A DNA stretch of 64,000 nucleotides from an uncultured Mucilaginibacter sp. (GTDB lineage Bacteria; Bacteroidota; Bacteroidia; Sphingobacteriales; Sphingobacteriaceae). The position numbers and the translations under genes are program-made. The notes beneath the pieces were generated by a model. It was not told the origin of the DNA. It was given only the letters and a program-made list of their open reading frames with translations, and ran no database searches. The stretch spans positions 548,859 through 612,858 of the forward strand of contig NZ_CAJYGQ010000006.1 of assembly GCF_913773635.1 (NCBI RefSeq), given 5' to 3'. Position 1 is the stretch's first letter; the number at the start of each line of letters is the position of its first letter. Shown here in pieces: positions 16,173 to 26,238 of this stretch.

Positions 16173-18206
16173 ATGAAATCAGGTAGGCTTTACGTGCTTT
16201 TGCGCGCTGGGTTTGTTGTATGTTTTAAACCGGGTGTTGCATTTTTTGCGGCAATGTGCTGGCTATGCCCTGCACTTTACGGCCAGGATACTGCATCTGT
16301 TAAGCGCTTAGCCGAAGTGCAGGTTATTGAACGCACCAATACAATAAACATAACATCTCCTACCCCATCACAAGTGCTGAAAGGTGCTGCGTTACAGCGT
16401 TTGAATACCCTATCGGTAGCTGATGCTATAAGATATTTTTCGGGCGTACAGATGAAAGACTATGGCGGTGTTGGCGGACTAAAAACTGTAAACTTACGTA
16501 GTTTGGGCAGCAGCCAAACAGCCGTATTTTATGATGGGCTGCAAATCAATAATGCGCAAAACGGCCAGGTTGACTTGAGCAAGTTTAGCATGGACAACAT
16601 TGGCAGCATTGAATTATATAATGCGCAAAAAAACACCATTTTTCAACCGGCTCGTGGCTTTTCAGCCGGAAGTTCGGTTTATCTGACCACAAAATCACCA
16701 ACGTTTAAAGAAGGCTCGAAAGACCTGTACAAGGCAACATTCAAAACCGGCTCTTTTGGCCTTGCCAACTCTTCAATTTTATGGCAGCACCACGTTAGTA
16801 ATGCAACCTTTAGCACCTTAAATGCTGAGTATACGCATGCTAACGGCAAGTATAAATTCAGGTATACAAATGGTGTGTATGATACCATTGCTGTAAGGAA
16901 TAACGGAGATATTAATGCACTAAGATTTGAAGCCGGGTTAAAAACGGCAATTACTGATAGCAGCTCATGGGAGATTAAAGGATACCTATATGATTCGGAG
17001 CGCGGTTTGCCCGGAGCAATAATTGAAAACAGGTTTAATTACAATCAACGCGAGTGGGATCGTAACGTTTTCTTACAGTCGGGTTATGAATGGTGCGGCA
17101 CGGTTTATAGCCTAATGCTCAAAGCAAAATATGCTAACGATTATCTGCGGTATCTTGACCCGGACATTATTACAACTGAGGGATTTTCAGATAGTCGCTA
17201 TCATCAGCAGGAGTTTTACTTTTCGGTAGCCAGTTTATTAAAGTTGGAAAAATACTGGAACGTAAGCATCTCTGCCGACTATGCACGCAACGCAATGCAG
17301 TCCAACATTTTTAGGTTTGTTAACCCGTTACGTAATACGGCTTTGGTAGCAATAGCAACGCAGCTTAAATGGAGTAGGTTTGATTTACAAGCAAATTTAC
17401 TAAGCAACATCATTAGTGAACGCACACAAACCACTACAGGCAAAAATATTTACAAATATACGCCAACTGTAGCGGCATCATGGCAACCCTTCAACAGTGA
17501 AGCATTCCGTTTGCGAGGTTTTTATAAAAGCATCTACCGCATTCCTACTTTTAACGAGTCGTATTATACTTTTGTTGGGAGCGCAAATTTACAGCCCGAA
17601 TACAGTCGGCAGTTAGGTGTTGGATTTACGTTTCAACGAACGCGCAATAGTGGCATATTGCGTAACATCAGTATTCAAACAGACATTTACGGTAACAAGG
17701 TAGATAATAAAATCATAGCGGTACCAAGTCTCAACCTTCAACGGTGGACAATGCAGAACATAGGCCGGGTTAACATCAAAGGCATCGAAAGTAATTTGCA
17801 GTCAGGATGGTATGTAAATGATAAGGTACTTATCAACGGAGGCTTAAGCTACACCTATCAGCAAGCCTATGATGCATCCACAGACGCTAAACCAAAACAG
17901 CAAATACCTTACACGCCAGTGCACAGCGGATCGGCTTTGGCCGGCGTACTATATAAGAACTACAGCTTCAACTATAGCTTTATCTACACAGGCGAACGCT
18001 ACAACCAGGCAGCAAATATTCCGGCAAATTATATTGAACCTTGGTATACGCATGATTTGTCTGCTAACTGGCGTCAACCTGTAAAAGGGCATGAAATTAA
18101 TGTAGGTGCAGAAGTAAACAACGTATTCAATCAATATTATGACGTGATCACAAACTTCCCTATGCCGGGCAGATTTTACAGACTTAAAATGACTTTTATC
18201 TATTGA
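16173..18206 (+). CDS. btuB: TonB-dependent outer-membrane receptor for cobalamin (BtuB-like)
   Basis: 677 aa. A signal region ends near GQDTAS, followed by a plug domain of about residues 55-160 (VLKGAALQRLNTLSVADAIRY, then TVNLRSLGSSQTAVFYDG) and a 22-strand-type barrel ending with an aromatic C-terminus (RLKMTFIY). It imports substrate across the outer membrane using TonB energy. Assignment to cobalamin rests on the riboswitch directly upstream and on the BtuG-like lipoproteins downstream; length and plug resemble BtuB. First gene of a four-gene operon (gaps of 1, 24 and 12 bases). Inner-membrane BtuCD and BtuF genes are not in the window. Confidence 0.9.
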   Translation: MKSGRLYVLLRAGFVVCFKPGVAFFAAMCWLCPALYGQDTASVKRLAEVQVIERTNTINITSPTPSQVLKGAALQRLNTLSVADAIRYFSGVQMKDYGGVGGLKTVNLRSLGSSQTAVFYDGLQINNAQNGQVDLSKFSMDNIGSIELYNAQKNTIFQPARGFSAGSSVYLTTKSPTFKEGSKDLYKATFKTGSFGLANSSILWQHHVSNATFSTLNAEYTHANGKYKFRYTNGVYDTIAVRNNGDINALRFEAGLKTAITDSSSWEIKGYLYDSERGLPGAIIENRFNYNQREWDRNVFLQSGYEWCGTVYSLMLKAKYANDYLRYLDPDIITTEGFSDSRYHQQEFYFSVASLLKLEKYWNVSISADYARNAMQSNIFRFVNPLRNTALVAIATQLKWSRFDLQANLLSNIISERTQTTTGKNIYKYTPTVAASWQPFNSEAFRLRGFYKSIYRIPTFNESYYTFVGSANLQPEYSRQLGVGFTFQRTRNSGILRNISIQTDIYGNKVDNKIIAVPSLNLQRWTMQNIGRVNIKGIESNLQSGWYVNDKVLINGGLSYTYQQAYDASTDAKPKQQIPYTPVHSGSALAGVLYKNYSFNYSFIYTGERYNQAANIPANYIEPWYTHDLSANWRQPVKGHEINVGAEVNNVFNQYYDVITNFPMPGRFYRLKMTFIY

Positions 18207-18207
18207 A

Positions 18208-19332
18208 ATGAAAAAGCTTACACATAATTATTGCTATCTGCTTTTGGCAGCATTTGTTTTGCTGACAACATCGTGCCGCAAAGACCCCAAGCCCGATGGC
18301 GAAAAAACCGAAACAATATTTGATGGTAACATTGCGAGCACTATTAAGGGATTTTATTTGCTTAACGAGGGGAATCTTAATATGAATAAGGCATCGCTCG
18401 ATTACGTTGACTATACCACCGGAGTCTATCAAACAAATGTTTACAGCAGCGCTAACCCTGAGGCTGGGCGAAGTTTGGGCGATGTAGGTAATGATATGGC
18501 AGTGTATGGCTCAAAGTTGTACATTGTTGTAAACAACTCTAATAAAGTTGAAGTGCTTAATGCAAAAACTCGCAAACGTATAAAGCAAATTGACATAGTA
18601 AATTGCCGCTACATTACCTTTAGAAACAATAAGGCTTACGTAAGTGCATACATCAGCGCCGTTGGTGATGCTAACGCAGGTAACGGTATAGTTGCCGAAA
18701 TTGATACCACTACCCTATCAATTGAAAGGCGGGTAACGGTTGGTCGTCAGCCCGAGGGTGTTGCTATTGTAGGTAACAGATTATACGTAGCCAATTCTGG
18801 CGGATATAGTCCTAAAAATTACGAACGTACCATTTCGGTAGTGGACTTAGCGTCGTTTACCGAAATAAAACGAATTGACGTTGCTATTAACCTGAACCGT
18901 ATTGTTGCTGATGCAAACGGTGATTTGTATGTCACTTCTCAGGGTGATTACCTCAACATCGAACCTAAACTTTTTGTGATCGACACTCGCACAGAACAGC
19001 TTAAAAAAACATTTGAGCTTGGCGTACGAACCTTTTGCTTAGATGATAAATACCTCTATACGGTTAACAGTAACGGGCAAAAATTTGAGTATAACATAAT
19101 TGACGTTAATACTGAAACCTTATTAAATAGGTCGTTTATAACCGACGGTACGGGTGCAAAGCTTGCGCAGCCGTATGGAATTGCTGTAAACCCTGTTACA
19201 AAAGAAATTTTGCTTACCGATGCCGGCAGTTATGTAAACCCGGGCACACTTTATTGCTTTGATACCGCCGGACGTCGAAAATGGAGCGTTACAACGGGCG
19301 ATATTCCGGCACACTTTGCTTTTATCTTTTAA
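18208..19332 (+). CDS. BtuG-like beta-propeller surface lipoprotein (first copy)
   Basis: 374 aa lipoprotein with lipobox TTSC followed by RKD. The body is a YncE-like beta-propeller with recurring strands such as GSKLYIVVNNSNKVEVLN, NRLYVANSGGY and GDLYVTSQGDY. In Bacteroides, BtuG propeller lipoproteins cap BtuB and bind B12 at the cell surface with very high affinity; the same gene order and riboswitch support that role here. It starts one base after the btuB stop. Surface exposure and B12 binding are inferred, not shown. It is paralogous to the next gene. Confidence 0.82.
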   Translation: MKKLTHNYCYLLLAAFVLLTTSCRKDPKPDGEKTETIFDGNIASTIKGFYLLNEGNLNMNKASLDYVDYTTGVYQTNVYSSANPEAGRSLGDVGNDMAVYGSKLYIVVNNSNKVEVLNAKTRKRIKQIDIVNCRYITFRNNKAYVSAYISAVGDANAGNGIVAEIDTTTLSIERRVTVGRQPEGVAIVGNRLYVANSGGYSPKNYERTISVVDLASFTEIKRIDVAINLNRIVADANGDLYVTSQGDYLNIEPKLFVIDTRTEQLKKTFELGVRTFCLDDKYLYTVNSNGQKFEYNIIDVNTETLLNRSFITDGTGAKLAQPYGIAVNPVTKEILLTDAGSYVNPGTLYCFDTAGRRKWSVTTGDIPAHFAFIF

Positions 19333-19356
19333 ATTATATACAATCAAACTCAAAGA

Positions 19357-20484
19357 ATGAAAATTAAACTTTTACAACGCAACAGATCGATTTGTATGCT
19401 TTTAATCAGCGCTATTGCGGTGCTTTCATCATGTTCAAAAAATGAAACAGAACCCTTTCAAAAACTTGAAGTTGAGAGCATTGCCGGTATATATATGTTG
19501 AGTGAAGGCTCGTATGGTGCAGGTAACGGATCTATTGCCTATTATAACATGGCCACCAAAACAAGCGAGAAAGATTACTACCGGAAAGTTAACGGTACTG
19601 CTCTTGGCGAAACATCAAATGACCTGCAGCGTTACGGCAGCAAAATGTATTGTGTAGTAACAGGTATTGATGGCGCAACAAAATCATTTGTAGATGTAAT
19701 GGATATTTACACCTGCAAAACCATTAAAAGAATATCATTTAACTCTGCTACCAACGGCTATATGCCAAGATATATTGCCTTTTACCAGGGGAAGGCCTAT
19801 GTTTCACGCTATGATGGTAAGATTAGCCGTATTGATACAGCTACCCTGAACGTTGACGGTGAACTAGATTTAAAAGCTCCTTATCTTGAAGGTTTAGCGG
19901 TAGCTAATGGTAAATTGTACGTTGCCAATTCAGATTATTTTTTGAACGGCGTAAACAAGGTTTCTGTAGTTAACTTAAATTCATTCACCAAATTGAGCGA
20001 TGTTACGGTTACACAAAACCCAACAAAGGTTATGGCTGCCGCCAACGGTAACGTTTATGTTGTTTGCCAGGGTAATTATACCACAGTAGCGGCGCAGGTA
20101 GATGTTATCAATAGCATTACTGACAGCAAATCTACCCTATCAACCCTTAAAGGTGTCGATTACAGCACAACACTGTCCATAAACCAAAATGCTGGCGTTA
20201 TAGGTTTAACTAATACAACTACGTACACGCCTGACATTAAAATTTTCAATGCTGCTACGTCAACAGTTGGCAATGACTTTATCACTGATGGCACATCAGT
20301 TGGCTTATTGTACGGATTAACCGTTGACCCATTTAGCGGCGGCGTTGTAATTGGCGATGATGTAAGCTTTACAAGCAAAGTTTGGCGTGCTTACTATTAC
20401 GATAAGGCAGGTGTCAAAAAGCTTGAGTTTGAAACGGTGGTTAATCCTAAATCGGCTGTGTTTGTTTACAATTACAAAAAATAA
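19357..20484 (+). CDS. BtuG-like beta-propeller surface lipoprotein (second copy)
   Basis: 375 aa lipoprotein (lipobox LSSC, then SKNE). It aligns along its length with the preceding protein: both open with GxYxLxEG, share NDxxxYGSKxY, GKLYVANS or RLYVANS, and FITDGT. Overall divergence is substantial, so this is an old duplication. It carries no other visible domain. A second propeller behind one BtuB could bind different corrinoids, act as a spare, or partner a BtuB encoded elsewhere; these are inferences. Confidence 0.82.
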   Translation: MKIKLLQRNRSICMLLISAIAVLSSCSKNETEPFQKLEVESIAGIYMLSEGSYGAGNGSIAYYNMATKTSEKDYYRKVNGTALGETSNDLQRYGSKMYCVVTGIDGATKSFVDVMDIYTCKTIKRISFNSATNGYMPRYIAFYQGKAYVSRYDGKISRIDTATLNVDGELDLKAPYLEGLAVANGKLYVANSDYFLNGVNKVSVVNLNSFTKLSDVTVTQNPTKVMAAANGNVYVVCQGNYTTVAAQVDVINSITDSKSTLSTLKGVDYSTTLSINQNAGVIGLTNTTTYTPDIKIFNAATSTVGNDFITDGTSVGLLYGLTVDPFSGGVVIGDDVSFTSKVWRAYYYDKAGVKKLEFETVVNPKSAVFVYNYKK

Positions 20485-20496
20485 GGCTTGTTATAA

Positions 20497-21402
20497 ATGT
20501 CAAAAATCAATTATAAAATAACTCTAAGCTTTATTTCCATACTGGCTAGTGGTGTAGTGCTGCTAAGTTCGTGCTCGAAAAAAGATGAACAAACTCCAAC
20601 AGACCCTGAAGCTACACAACCAATAAGGCCTGTTACCGATCAAAGTAAAGCTTATGTAACGCAGCTATTTAGCTATAACCCTGCTCCGGGACAGTTTATA
20701 AATACTTCGGTAGGTAATACTGAGGCAGCTAAAAGTGTACTTAATGGAAAAAATGGCTTGGTAAGCTTAGGTGCATTTGGCGGAAGTATTGTATTTGGGT
20801 TTGACCACACGGTTTTAAACGTTGATGGCAAAGAGGATATTGTAATTTATGCTAATGCGGCAACCGGCTCTGCTGAGCCAGGTGTAGTTTGGGTAATGCA
20901 GGACACTAACAAAAACGGCCTACCTGATGATTCCTGGTTTGAGTTAGCAGGCGCTGCAACAAATGCAACAGGCTATGTACGTAACTACCAGGTAACCTAT
21001 ACCCGGCCCGACCCTGTTACCGGTGACGTTAAATGGAAGGGTAGTTTGAAAGACTCGGGTTTGGTGAAAACCAATACATTTCATAAGCAGCCATATTATC
21101 CTGAAAGTATAACAGCCGCAAGCTATACCTTAAAGGGCACTTTATTACCATCAACAAACATAGATGCAAATAACCCATCCTTTATAACCAGCGCTCCATT
21201 CAATTTCGGTTACGCCGACAGCACTCCGGGTGGCGATAAGGTTGATATTGGCAATGCAATTGATGACAAAGGAAATAAGGTTAAGCTTAATGGTATTGAC
21301 TTTATTAAAGTGCAAACCGGCATACAATTTAATTTAGGCTGGTTAGGCGAACTATCAACCGAAGTTAGAGGCATAGCTGATATCAGCCTAGAAAAGCTAT
21401 AG
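20497..21402 (+). CDS. Cell-surface lipoprotein of the B12 operon
   Basis: 301 aa with a clear lipobox (LSSC, then SKKDEQ). The mature part is mostly beta-strand with DTNKNGLPDDSWFELAG, an Asp/Asn-rich possible calcium-type loop at about residues 142-158, and GNAIDDKGNKVKLNGIDFIKVQT near the C-terminus. Such surface proteins are known next to BtuB/BtuG in Bacteroidota, but I cannot assign it firmly to the BtuH B12-binding family. Last gene of the riboswitch operon, 12 bases after the second propeller, followed by a strong hairpin. Likely role: corrinoid capture or complex stability. Confidence 0.72.
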   Translation: MSKINYKITLSFISILASGVVLLSSCSKKDEQTPTDPEATQPIRPVTDQSKAYVTQLFSYNPAPGQFINTSVGNTEAAKSVLNGKNGLVSLGAFGGSIVFGFDHTVLNVDGKEDIVIYANAATGSAEPGVVWVMQDTNKNGLPDDSWFELAGAATNATGYVRNYQVTYTRPDPVTGDVKWKGSLKDSGLVKTNTFHKQPYYPESITAASYTLKGTLLPSTNIDANNPSFITSAPFNFGYADSTPGGDKVDIGNAIDDKGNKVKLNGIDFIKVQTGIQFNLGWLGELSTEVRGIADISLEKL

Positions 21403-21415
21403 CTTAAAGTTTTTC

Positions 21416-21452
21416 AACATCCTCGCAGTATATTAATTATTGCGAGGATGTT
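21416..21452. terminator. Hairpin after the B12 operon
   Basis: AACATCCTCGCA (21416-21427) pairs with TGCGAGGATGTT (21441-21452) over 12 bp with a 13-nt loop. No long T-run follows on the plus strand (ATTAG), so termination may be partly factor-dependent. It lies between convergent units. Confidence 0.65.
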
Positions 21453-21555
21453 ATTAGATCTTATCGGTTTAAGGTACCTTTGTCGTTCAATTTTGGAACT
21501 TTTGATTTGCATGTTACTCAAAAGCTATTCTATACCAATCTATGACAAAAACCAA

Positions 21556-24500
21556 TTAAACTAATTTTAGATAACCATTATCTCGTTTAATTACCGCATT
21601 ATTCTCTGCAACCTGGATAGCCTCAAACAACAGTTGTTTCATGTCTTCTGTTAACCTGCTAAAACCAAACAGTTTGGCAACAAGGTTTGCAGCAGCTTCT
21701 TCAGTGATGGCTATGGCTTCAGATACAACTTGTTTAATTGCCAGATTAAGTTCTTCTGGTGCAATAAGCTGTAATCTTCGAGAAGAAGACGGAAGTTGAC
21801 TTCGATTACGAATTACAGGTTCTTCCATTTCGTAATGCCAAAGAAAATCACCTTTTATTTTTATCGAACCATTTTGCTCACTAAGATTGCAGGCCTGTGT
21901 CAGCGTGTATTTTATCCGCGATCCAACTTTCGATATGCCTGCCGCTTCAACCATCCGCCGGGCCATTTCATCAAAATGAATAGGACCTTCAACCTTAACA
22001 ATTTCACTTATCCAAGCAGCTAAATTACCGAACGAGTGTAAGTGCATTTCCTGAGAGCCGATGGCAGCTGGTAGTGTTGCTAACTGATAGTAAAAAGTCT
22101 TGGTACTTGTTTCTTCTACCAGTTCACGTTCCAAAACACGTTGTTCTTCTTCATAAACTTTTGTTTCCTGATCTGCGCTGTCGGTTATGGTTTTAGCTTG
22201 TTCAATAGCTTCAATCAAGCGTTTTAGTTCACGTTCAGGGTTTCGGTACCAATCTGTACTCCACACACGGTAAATGTTCCATCCAAACATTTCCAGCACC
22301 TGTGTGCGTAATCGGTCACGGTCTGTGGCTGATCTGGCTTTGGCGTAATTGTGCCCGTCGCATTCAATTCCAATAATATAACGTCCTGGGTTATGCTGGT
22401 CAACAACCGCGAGATCAAGATAAAAGCCGGCCGATCCTACCTTACTCCTAACAACATAACCTAAAGCTGTCAACTGGTTTGCAACTTCATCTTCAAAAGG
22501 CCTTATTTCTGTTACTACAGGCTCGCTGTTTTGTTCAAATTTTGCATGCTGCGCGAAATACAAGAAGCTTTTTAAAGCGCGGATACCAAACTTCGCATTT
22601 TCTGTGACGCGTATATCTGCCGATGTAATATTAGTGAATACCTCACAACGCATTTTTGCCCTTGTGATGAGTACATTTAACCTGCGTTCGCCGCCCTCAC
22701 TGTTTAGTGGGCCAAAACTCATGGGTACGGTGCCGTTTTCAACTCGCCCGTAGCCAATACTTATATAAATTACATCGCGTTCATCGCCCTGAACATTTTC
22801 CAGATTTTTTATAAAAAAGGGCTCATGTGGATGACTTTTAAAGAATGTTTCTACTTCGGGATGCTGGCGGCGTTGCAATTCTAACGCCGCTTGTATGGCC
22901 TGCATTTGCGAAGTGCTGAACGCCACAACGCCCAAGCTTAGCTCAGGATATTGCTTAGCATGAGTAATAACCGCTTGAGCAACTTTTTCAGCCTCTATTG
23001 GGTTAGTACGTGTTTTACCACGATCGTACACGGCCTCTGTAAGGTGGTGGAAACGTAGTCCAAGACTTTGACGTGAACCAGGACTGGGGAAAATTACCAA
23101 TTTGTTTTCGTAAAACTCATGGTTTGATAAGGTGATTAGTGATTCATGGCGGCTACGGTAATGCCATTTCAACATACTGCTCGGTGCACCTTGTCCATCG
23201 CACATGCCAAGAATGCTCTGCATATCAGCTGTTTGGTTGTCTTCGTCTTCCACTTCGGTATTCAGCTTATCAAAAAAGCTCGTTGGCGGCAGTTGTTTAG
23301 TATCGCCGACAACCACCAATTGCTTCCCGCGCATAATAGCCCCCAAAGCATCAACAGGACGCACCTGGCTCGCTTCGTCAAAAATAACAAGGTCAAACTG
23401 TATATTTCCCGGCGGCAGAAAATTGGCGATAGACATAGGACTCATCATCCACACCGGCTTAATGGCCTGCATGGCAGCACCAGCCTCTTCAACCAACTTA
23501 CGTATGGCCATGTGGCGGGCACGTTTGTTAAATTCAGTTCTTAAAACATTTACCTGGCCGCCCGCATGTTGCTTTGGTATATTTTCCCAATGCTTTAAGG
23601 CTACGCGTGCGCGGTTATAAACTAAATTAAGCTGGTCGAGCCGTTTAAACTGTTCAATAACGCTTTCATGACTTACCCGTTCAAACTGTGTTAGCGCCGG
23701 ATTTGACTTAAAAGCCTGCTCAATCAGGTATTCGTACCATGTCTTCAGTAAGGCAGTTTTTAACCATTGAGAGGCATATTCCCAACCGGTTGAAACATCA
23801 ACCAAAAAATCAAACCCTGCCTGGCTGGCTGCCTGGGCAAGATTGTTCCAATCAATAACCAATTGAAGCTCCGAAAACCTTTCAGCACGTTTTGACCAGA
23901 ATGCCGCCTGTGCAAGAAATGTCATTGCAGCTATTTCTGCTTGTTTTACACCCTTTAATTCGTTAAGCCTCAGCGTGGTAAAAACTGTTTGCCATTGAAT
24001 TTCGATATTGTTCGCATGTTGCTTAAGCTCGTCCACAAACGCAGCAGCGGTAGAGGCAGCATTATTATGTTTTAAAAATTCAAATAGTTGACCACTAATC
24101 CGGTTGTCAGAAAATTGTTGGTGTAGGTCTGCAAGGTATTCAGCTGCACGACTTAGCGCGCTCCATTCCGATTTTTGTTTTAACCATCGCTTACCAAATA
24201 TAGATGACGCTAATGGTTCTAATGCAGCCATCTCAGTCTCCATGCGCCGTGCCTCTGAGATAGTATCAACTATTTTTAATTTTTCAGAAAGTTCATCCGG
24301 CAGGCCGACTTTTAAAAAAGATGCCAGCCTTTGGTTTGCCCGGCGATAGCTTCCAATCAAAAACTTATACCATTTACTGCCATGCGCTACCAAGTTTTGA
24401 CGAATGTCGAGAATATCCTGCGACCAGGCCTCCGGTATAAGCTTGTCTTTATATTCTTTGTAAAGCAGGTCAAGTGCTTGCCCTGCGTCAAGTAACTCAC

Positions 24501-26238
24501 GGATATCCTCTTTCTTTAGAAGCCACACATCACTACTAATATCAAGGCCTGTAAGATCAGGAGCTTTGGATGCTACTTCTAATTGAGTAATTAAAAAGCT
24601 TAATGAGTTAGCATCATCGGCCGGTTCAAGGCCGGTAGAGGTATGTATTTTGTCTGATAATTCGCGCAAAGCCGCAACTGCCTTACCTGCCTGTCGTACT
24701 TGTTCTAAAACCGGGCCTTTCTCGTGCGGTAACAAAACGGTAATTTCGCTGCCCCAAAATAAAAGGTTTTGAGGAGTGCCAATATCTTTAAGCCTTGCCT
24801 GAAGACGGTCACATATTGCCGTTGCCTCGCGTACCTTATCAGCGTTCCAATGATCAATATTATGAATAGGTATTTTAGGCAAGTGTTGCGCACCAATCTC
24901 TTTATCAATTTGTAATAGATACCCTATGACCTGGTTAGCGCTCAAACCGCTACCGGCAACACCTGCATTCACTGCATTGCAATAATTGTTTAACTCATTG
25001 CGGGAAACAGCCAGTTGCTGAACTTCTAGTTCCAACTGGTTAATTGACGGCCTTCCAAGTTCCATAACCCGTTTAAGTTTTTCTAACAGGTCACGCTTAT
25101 TGGCCTTATGACTATGTAGTTCCAAACAAGCCTCGCCAAGCTGTACGGAATCTAACCTACGCTTTACAACTTCCAACGCGGCCATTTTCTCCGCCACGAA
25201 CAAAACCTTTTTTCCCTGACCAATAGCGTCAGCAATAATGTTGGTTATAGTTTGTGACTTGCCTGTGCCTGGAGGGCCTTGTATAACCAGATTATGTCCC
25301 TCATTCACTGCCAATATTGCTTGCATTTGTGAGCTATCGGCATCTACAACTTTAAATAAGGCGTTTGCGTTAGTTTCTTCGTCGAGGTCTTTGGCGTCTT
25401 CGTTTTCAGGCTGATAGTTCGAATGGAACCCGGTTTCAAATAATGCTTGAATATTGTTATTTAAGCCTGGCTGTTGAGCATCTGGCCATTTTGCAGTATC
25501 AAGATCATTATAAATCATGAATTTGCCGAAAGAAAAAAAACCAAGCTCAATTTCATCATGCTCAACCGTCCATAATTCTTGTTTGGCAATATGATCTTCT
25601 ATTAATTTGAAATATGAGTAAACATTCATATCCTCCGAATCCGGCATATCCGGTATTGAAATGTTAAAGTCGGCCTTCATTTTGGCCTGCAATGATAGAT
25701 TTGCGCCTATCTCGCTTCCTGTATATTTTAAGCGGAAACGCTCTTGCGCGCTCGAACGTTCAAGCTCTGCTGGTATAAGTAAGAGTGGTGCGTAGCGCGG
25801 CGTGTCTGTGTTACCCTGCTCATACCATCTGAGCATACCAAGCGCCAGGTAAAGTATGTTTACGCCCTGTTCCTCAATGCTGGTACGGGCAAAATAGTAG
25901 GTGTTTAGTAACCTCGTTTGTAACTTTTGCTCTGTTTCGCTGGTTTGTAATTTGGTGTCCTGATAAGATTCATCTGTTGGTTGAGGCAATTCAGCCACTT
26001 CAATATCATCGCCAACAACATCTTGAAGACCTTTACTAACTTTCTTTTCAGGTATACCCAAGAAAGTCATGGCCTTGTTTTGCTTCGCAATAATATCGAA
26101 AATGAATTCAGATTTCTCCTGTATTATTTTAAGCCCTTTCCCTTTAGGAGTCTTATAATTTAGCAGAGGGTTCCTTAAACCAAGATCCAATAATTCTTTA
26201 CGTGAAGCTTCCAGCTTTGCTTTTATAGATTCGAGCAT
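21556..26238 (-). CDS. Giant DUF4011/SF1 helicase-nuclease with DUF3320 C-terminus
   Basis: About 1,560 aa. Order, with approximate residues from the first possible start: DUF4011 N-terminal domain (10-290), helicase Walker A GPPGTGKS (328-335), a long helical insert, Walker B FDEAS (about 960) with GDTKQLPP, motifs V/VI around NVQGDERDVIYISIGYG and LNVLITRAK, a PD-(D/E)xK/DUF559-type nuclease with GFYLDLAV and GIECDGHNY (about 1260-1345), then a DUF3320 domain to the end. Proteins of this build recur in defence-rich regions of other genomes, but no partner gene is present and the role is unproven. The frame extends to a TTG at 26259; ATG 26238 is preferred. Confidence 0.88.
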   Translation of the reverse strand: MLESIKAKLEASRKELLDLGLRNPLLNYKTPKGKGLKIIQEKSEFIFDIIAKQNKAMTFLGIPEKKVSKGLQDVVGDDIEVAELPQPTDESYQDTKLQTSETEQKLQTRLLNTYYFARTSIEEQGVNILYLALGMLRWYEQGNTDTPRYAPLLLIPAELERSSAQERFRLKYTGSEIGANLSLQAKMKADFNISIPDMPDSEDMNVYSYFKLIEDHIAKQELWTVEHDEIELGFFSFGKFMIYNDLDTAKWPDAQQPGLNNNIQALFETGFHSNYQPENEDAKDLDEETNANALFKVVDADSSQMQAILAVNEGHNLVIQGPPGTGKSQTITNIIADAIGQGKKVLFVAEKMAALEVVKRRLDSVQLGEACLELHSHKANKRDLLEKLKRVMELGRPSINQLELEVQQLAVSRNELNNYCNAVNAGVAGSGLSANQVIGYLLQIDKEIGAQHLPKIPIHNIDHWNADKVREATAICDRLQARLKDIGTPQNLLFWGSEITVLLPHEKGPVLEQVRQAGKAVAALRELSDKIHTSTGLEPADDANSLSFLITQLEVASKAPDLTGLDISSDVWLLKKEDIRELLDAGQALDLLYKEYKDKLIPEAWSQDILDIRQNLVAHGSKWYKFLIGSYRRANQRLASFLKVGLPDELSEKLKIVDTISEARRMETEMAALEPLASSIFGKRWLKQKSEWSALSRAAEYLADLHQQFSDNRISGQLFEFLKHNNAASTAAAFVDELKQHANNIEIQWQTVFTTLRLNELKGVKQAEIAAMTFLAQAAFWSKRAERFSELQLVIDWNNLAQAASQAGFDFLVDVSTGWEYASQWLKTALLKTWYEYLIEQAFKSNPALTQFERVSHESVIEQFKRLDQLNLVYNRARVALKHWENIPKQHAGGQVNVLRTEFNKRARHMAIRKLVEEAGAAMQAIKPVWMMSPMSIANFLPPGNIQFDLVIFDEASQVRPVDALGAIMRGKQLVVVGDTKQLPPTSFFDKLNTEVEDEDNQTADMQSILGMCDGQGAPSSMLKWHYRSRHESLITLSNHEFYENKLVIFPSPGSRQSLGLRFHHLTEAVYDRGKTRTNPIEAEKVAQAVITHAKQYPELSLGVVAFSTSQMQAIQAALELQRRQHPEVETFFKSHPHEPFFIKNLENVQGDERDVIYISIGYGRVENGTVPMSFGPLNSEGGERRLNVLITRAKMRCEVFTNITSADIRVTENAKFGIRALKSFLYFAQHAKFEQNSEPVVTEIRPFEDEVANQLTALGYVVRSKVGSAGFYLDLAVVDQHNPGRYIIGIECDGHNYAKARSATDRDRLRTQVLEMFGWNIYRVWSTDWYRNPERELKRLIEAIEQAKTITDSADQETKVYEEEQRVLERELVEETSTKTFYYQLATLPAAIGSQEMHLHSFGNLAAWISEIVKVEGPIHFDEMARRMVEAAGISKVGSRIKYTLTQACNLSEQNGSIKIKGDFLWHYEMEEPVIRNRSQLPSSSRRLQLIAPEELNLAIKQVVSEAIAITEEAAANLVAKLFGFSRLTEDMKQLLFEAIQVAENNAVIKRDNGYLKLV

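Noticed and set aside
20497..21402. Calling the last B12-operon lipoprotein BtuH
   Set aside because: Position fits, but I cannot confirm the family from the sequence alone.
23146..23620. Two plus-strand open frames of 132 and 138 codons inside the helicase-nuclease
   Set aside because: They lie opposite a well-supported coding region and show no domain; shadow frames.
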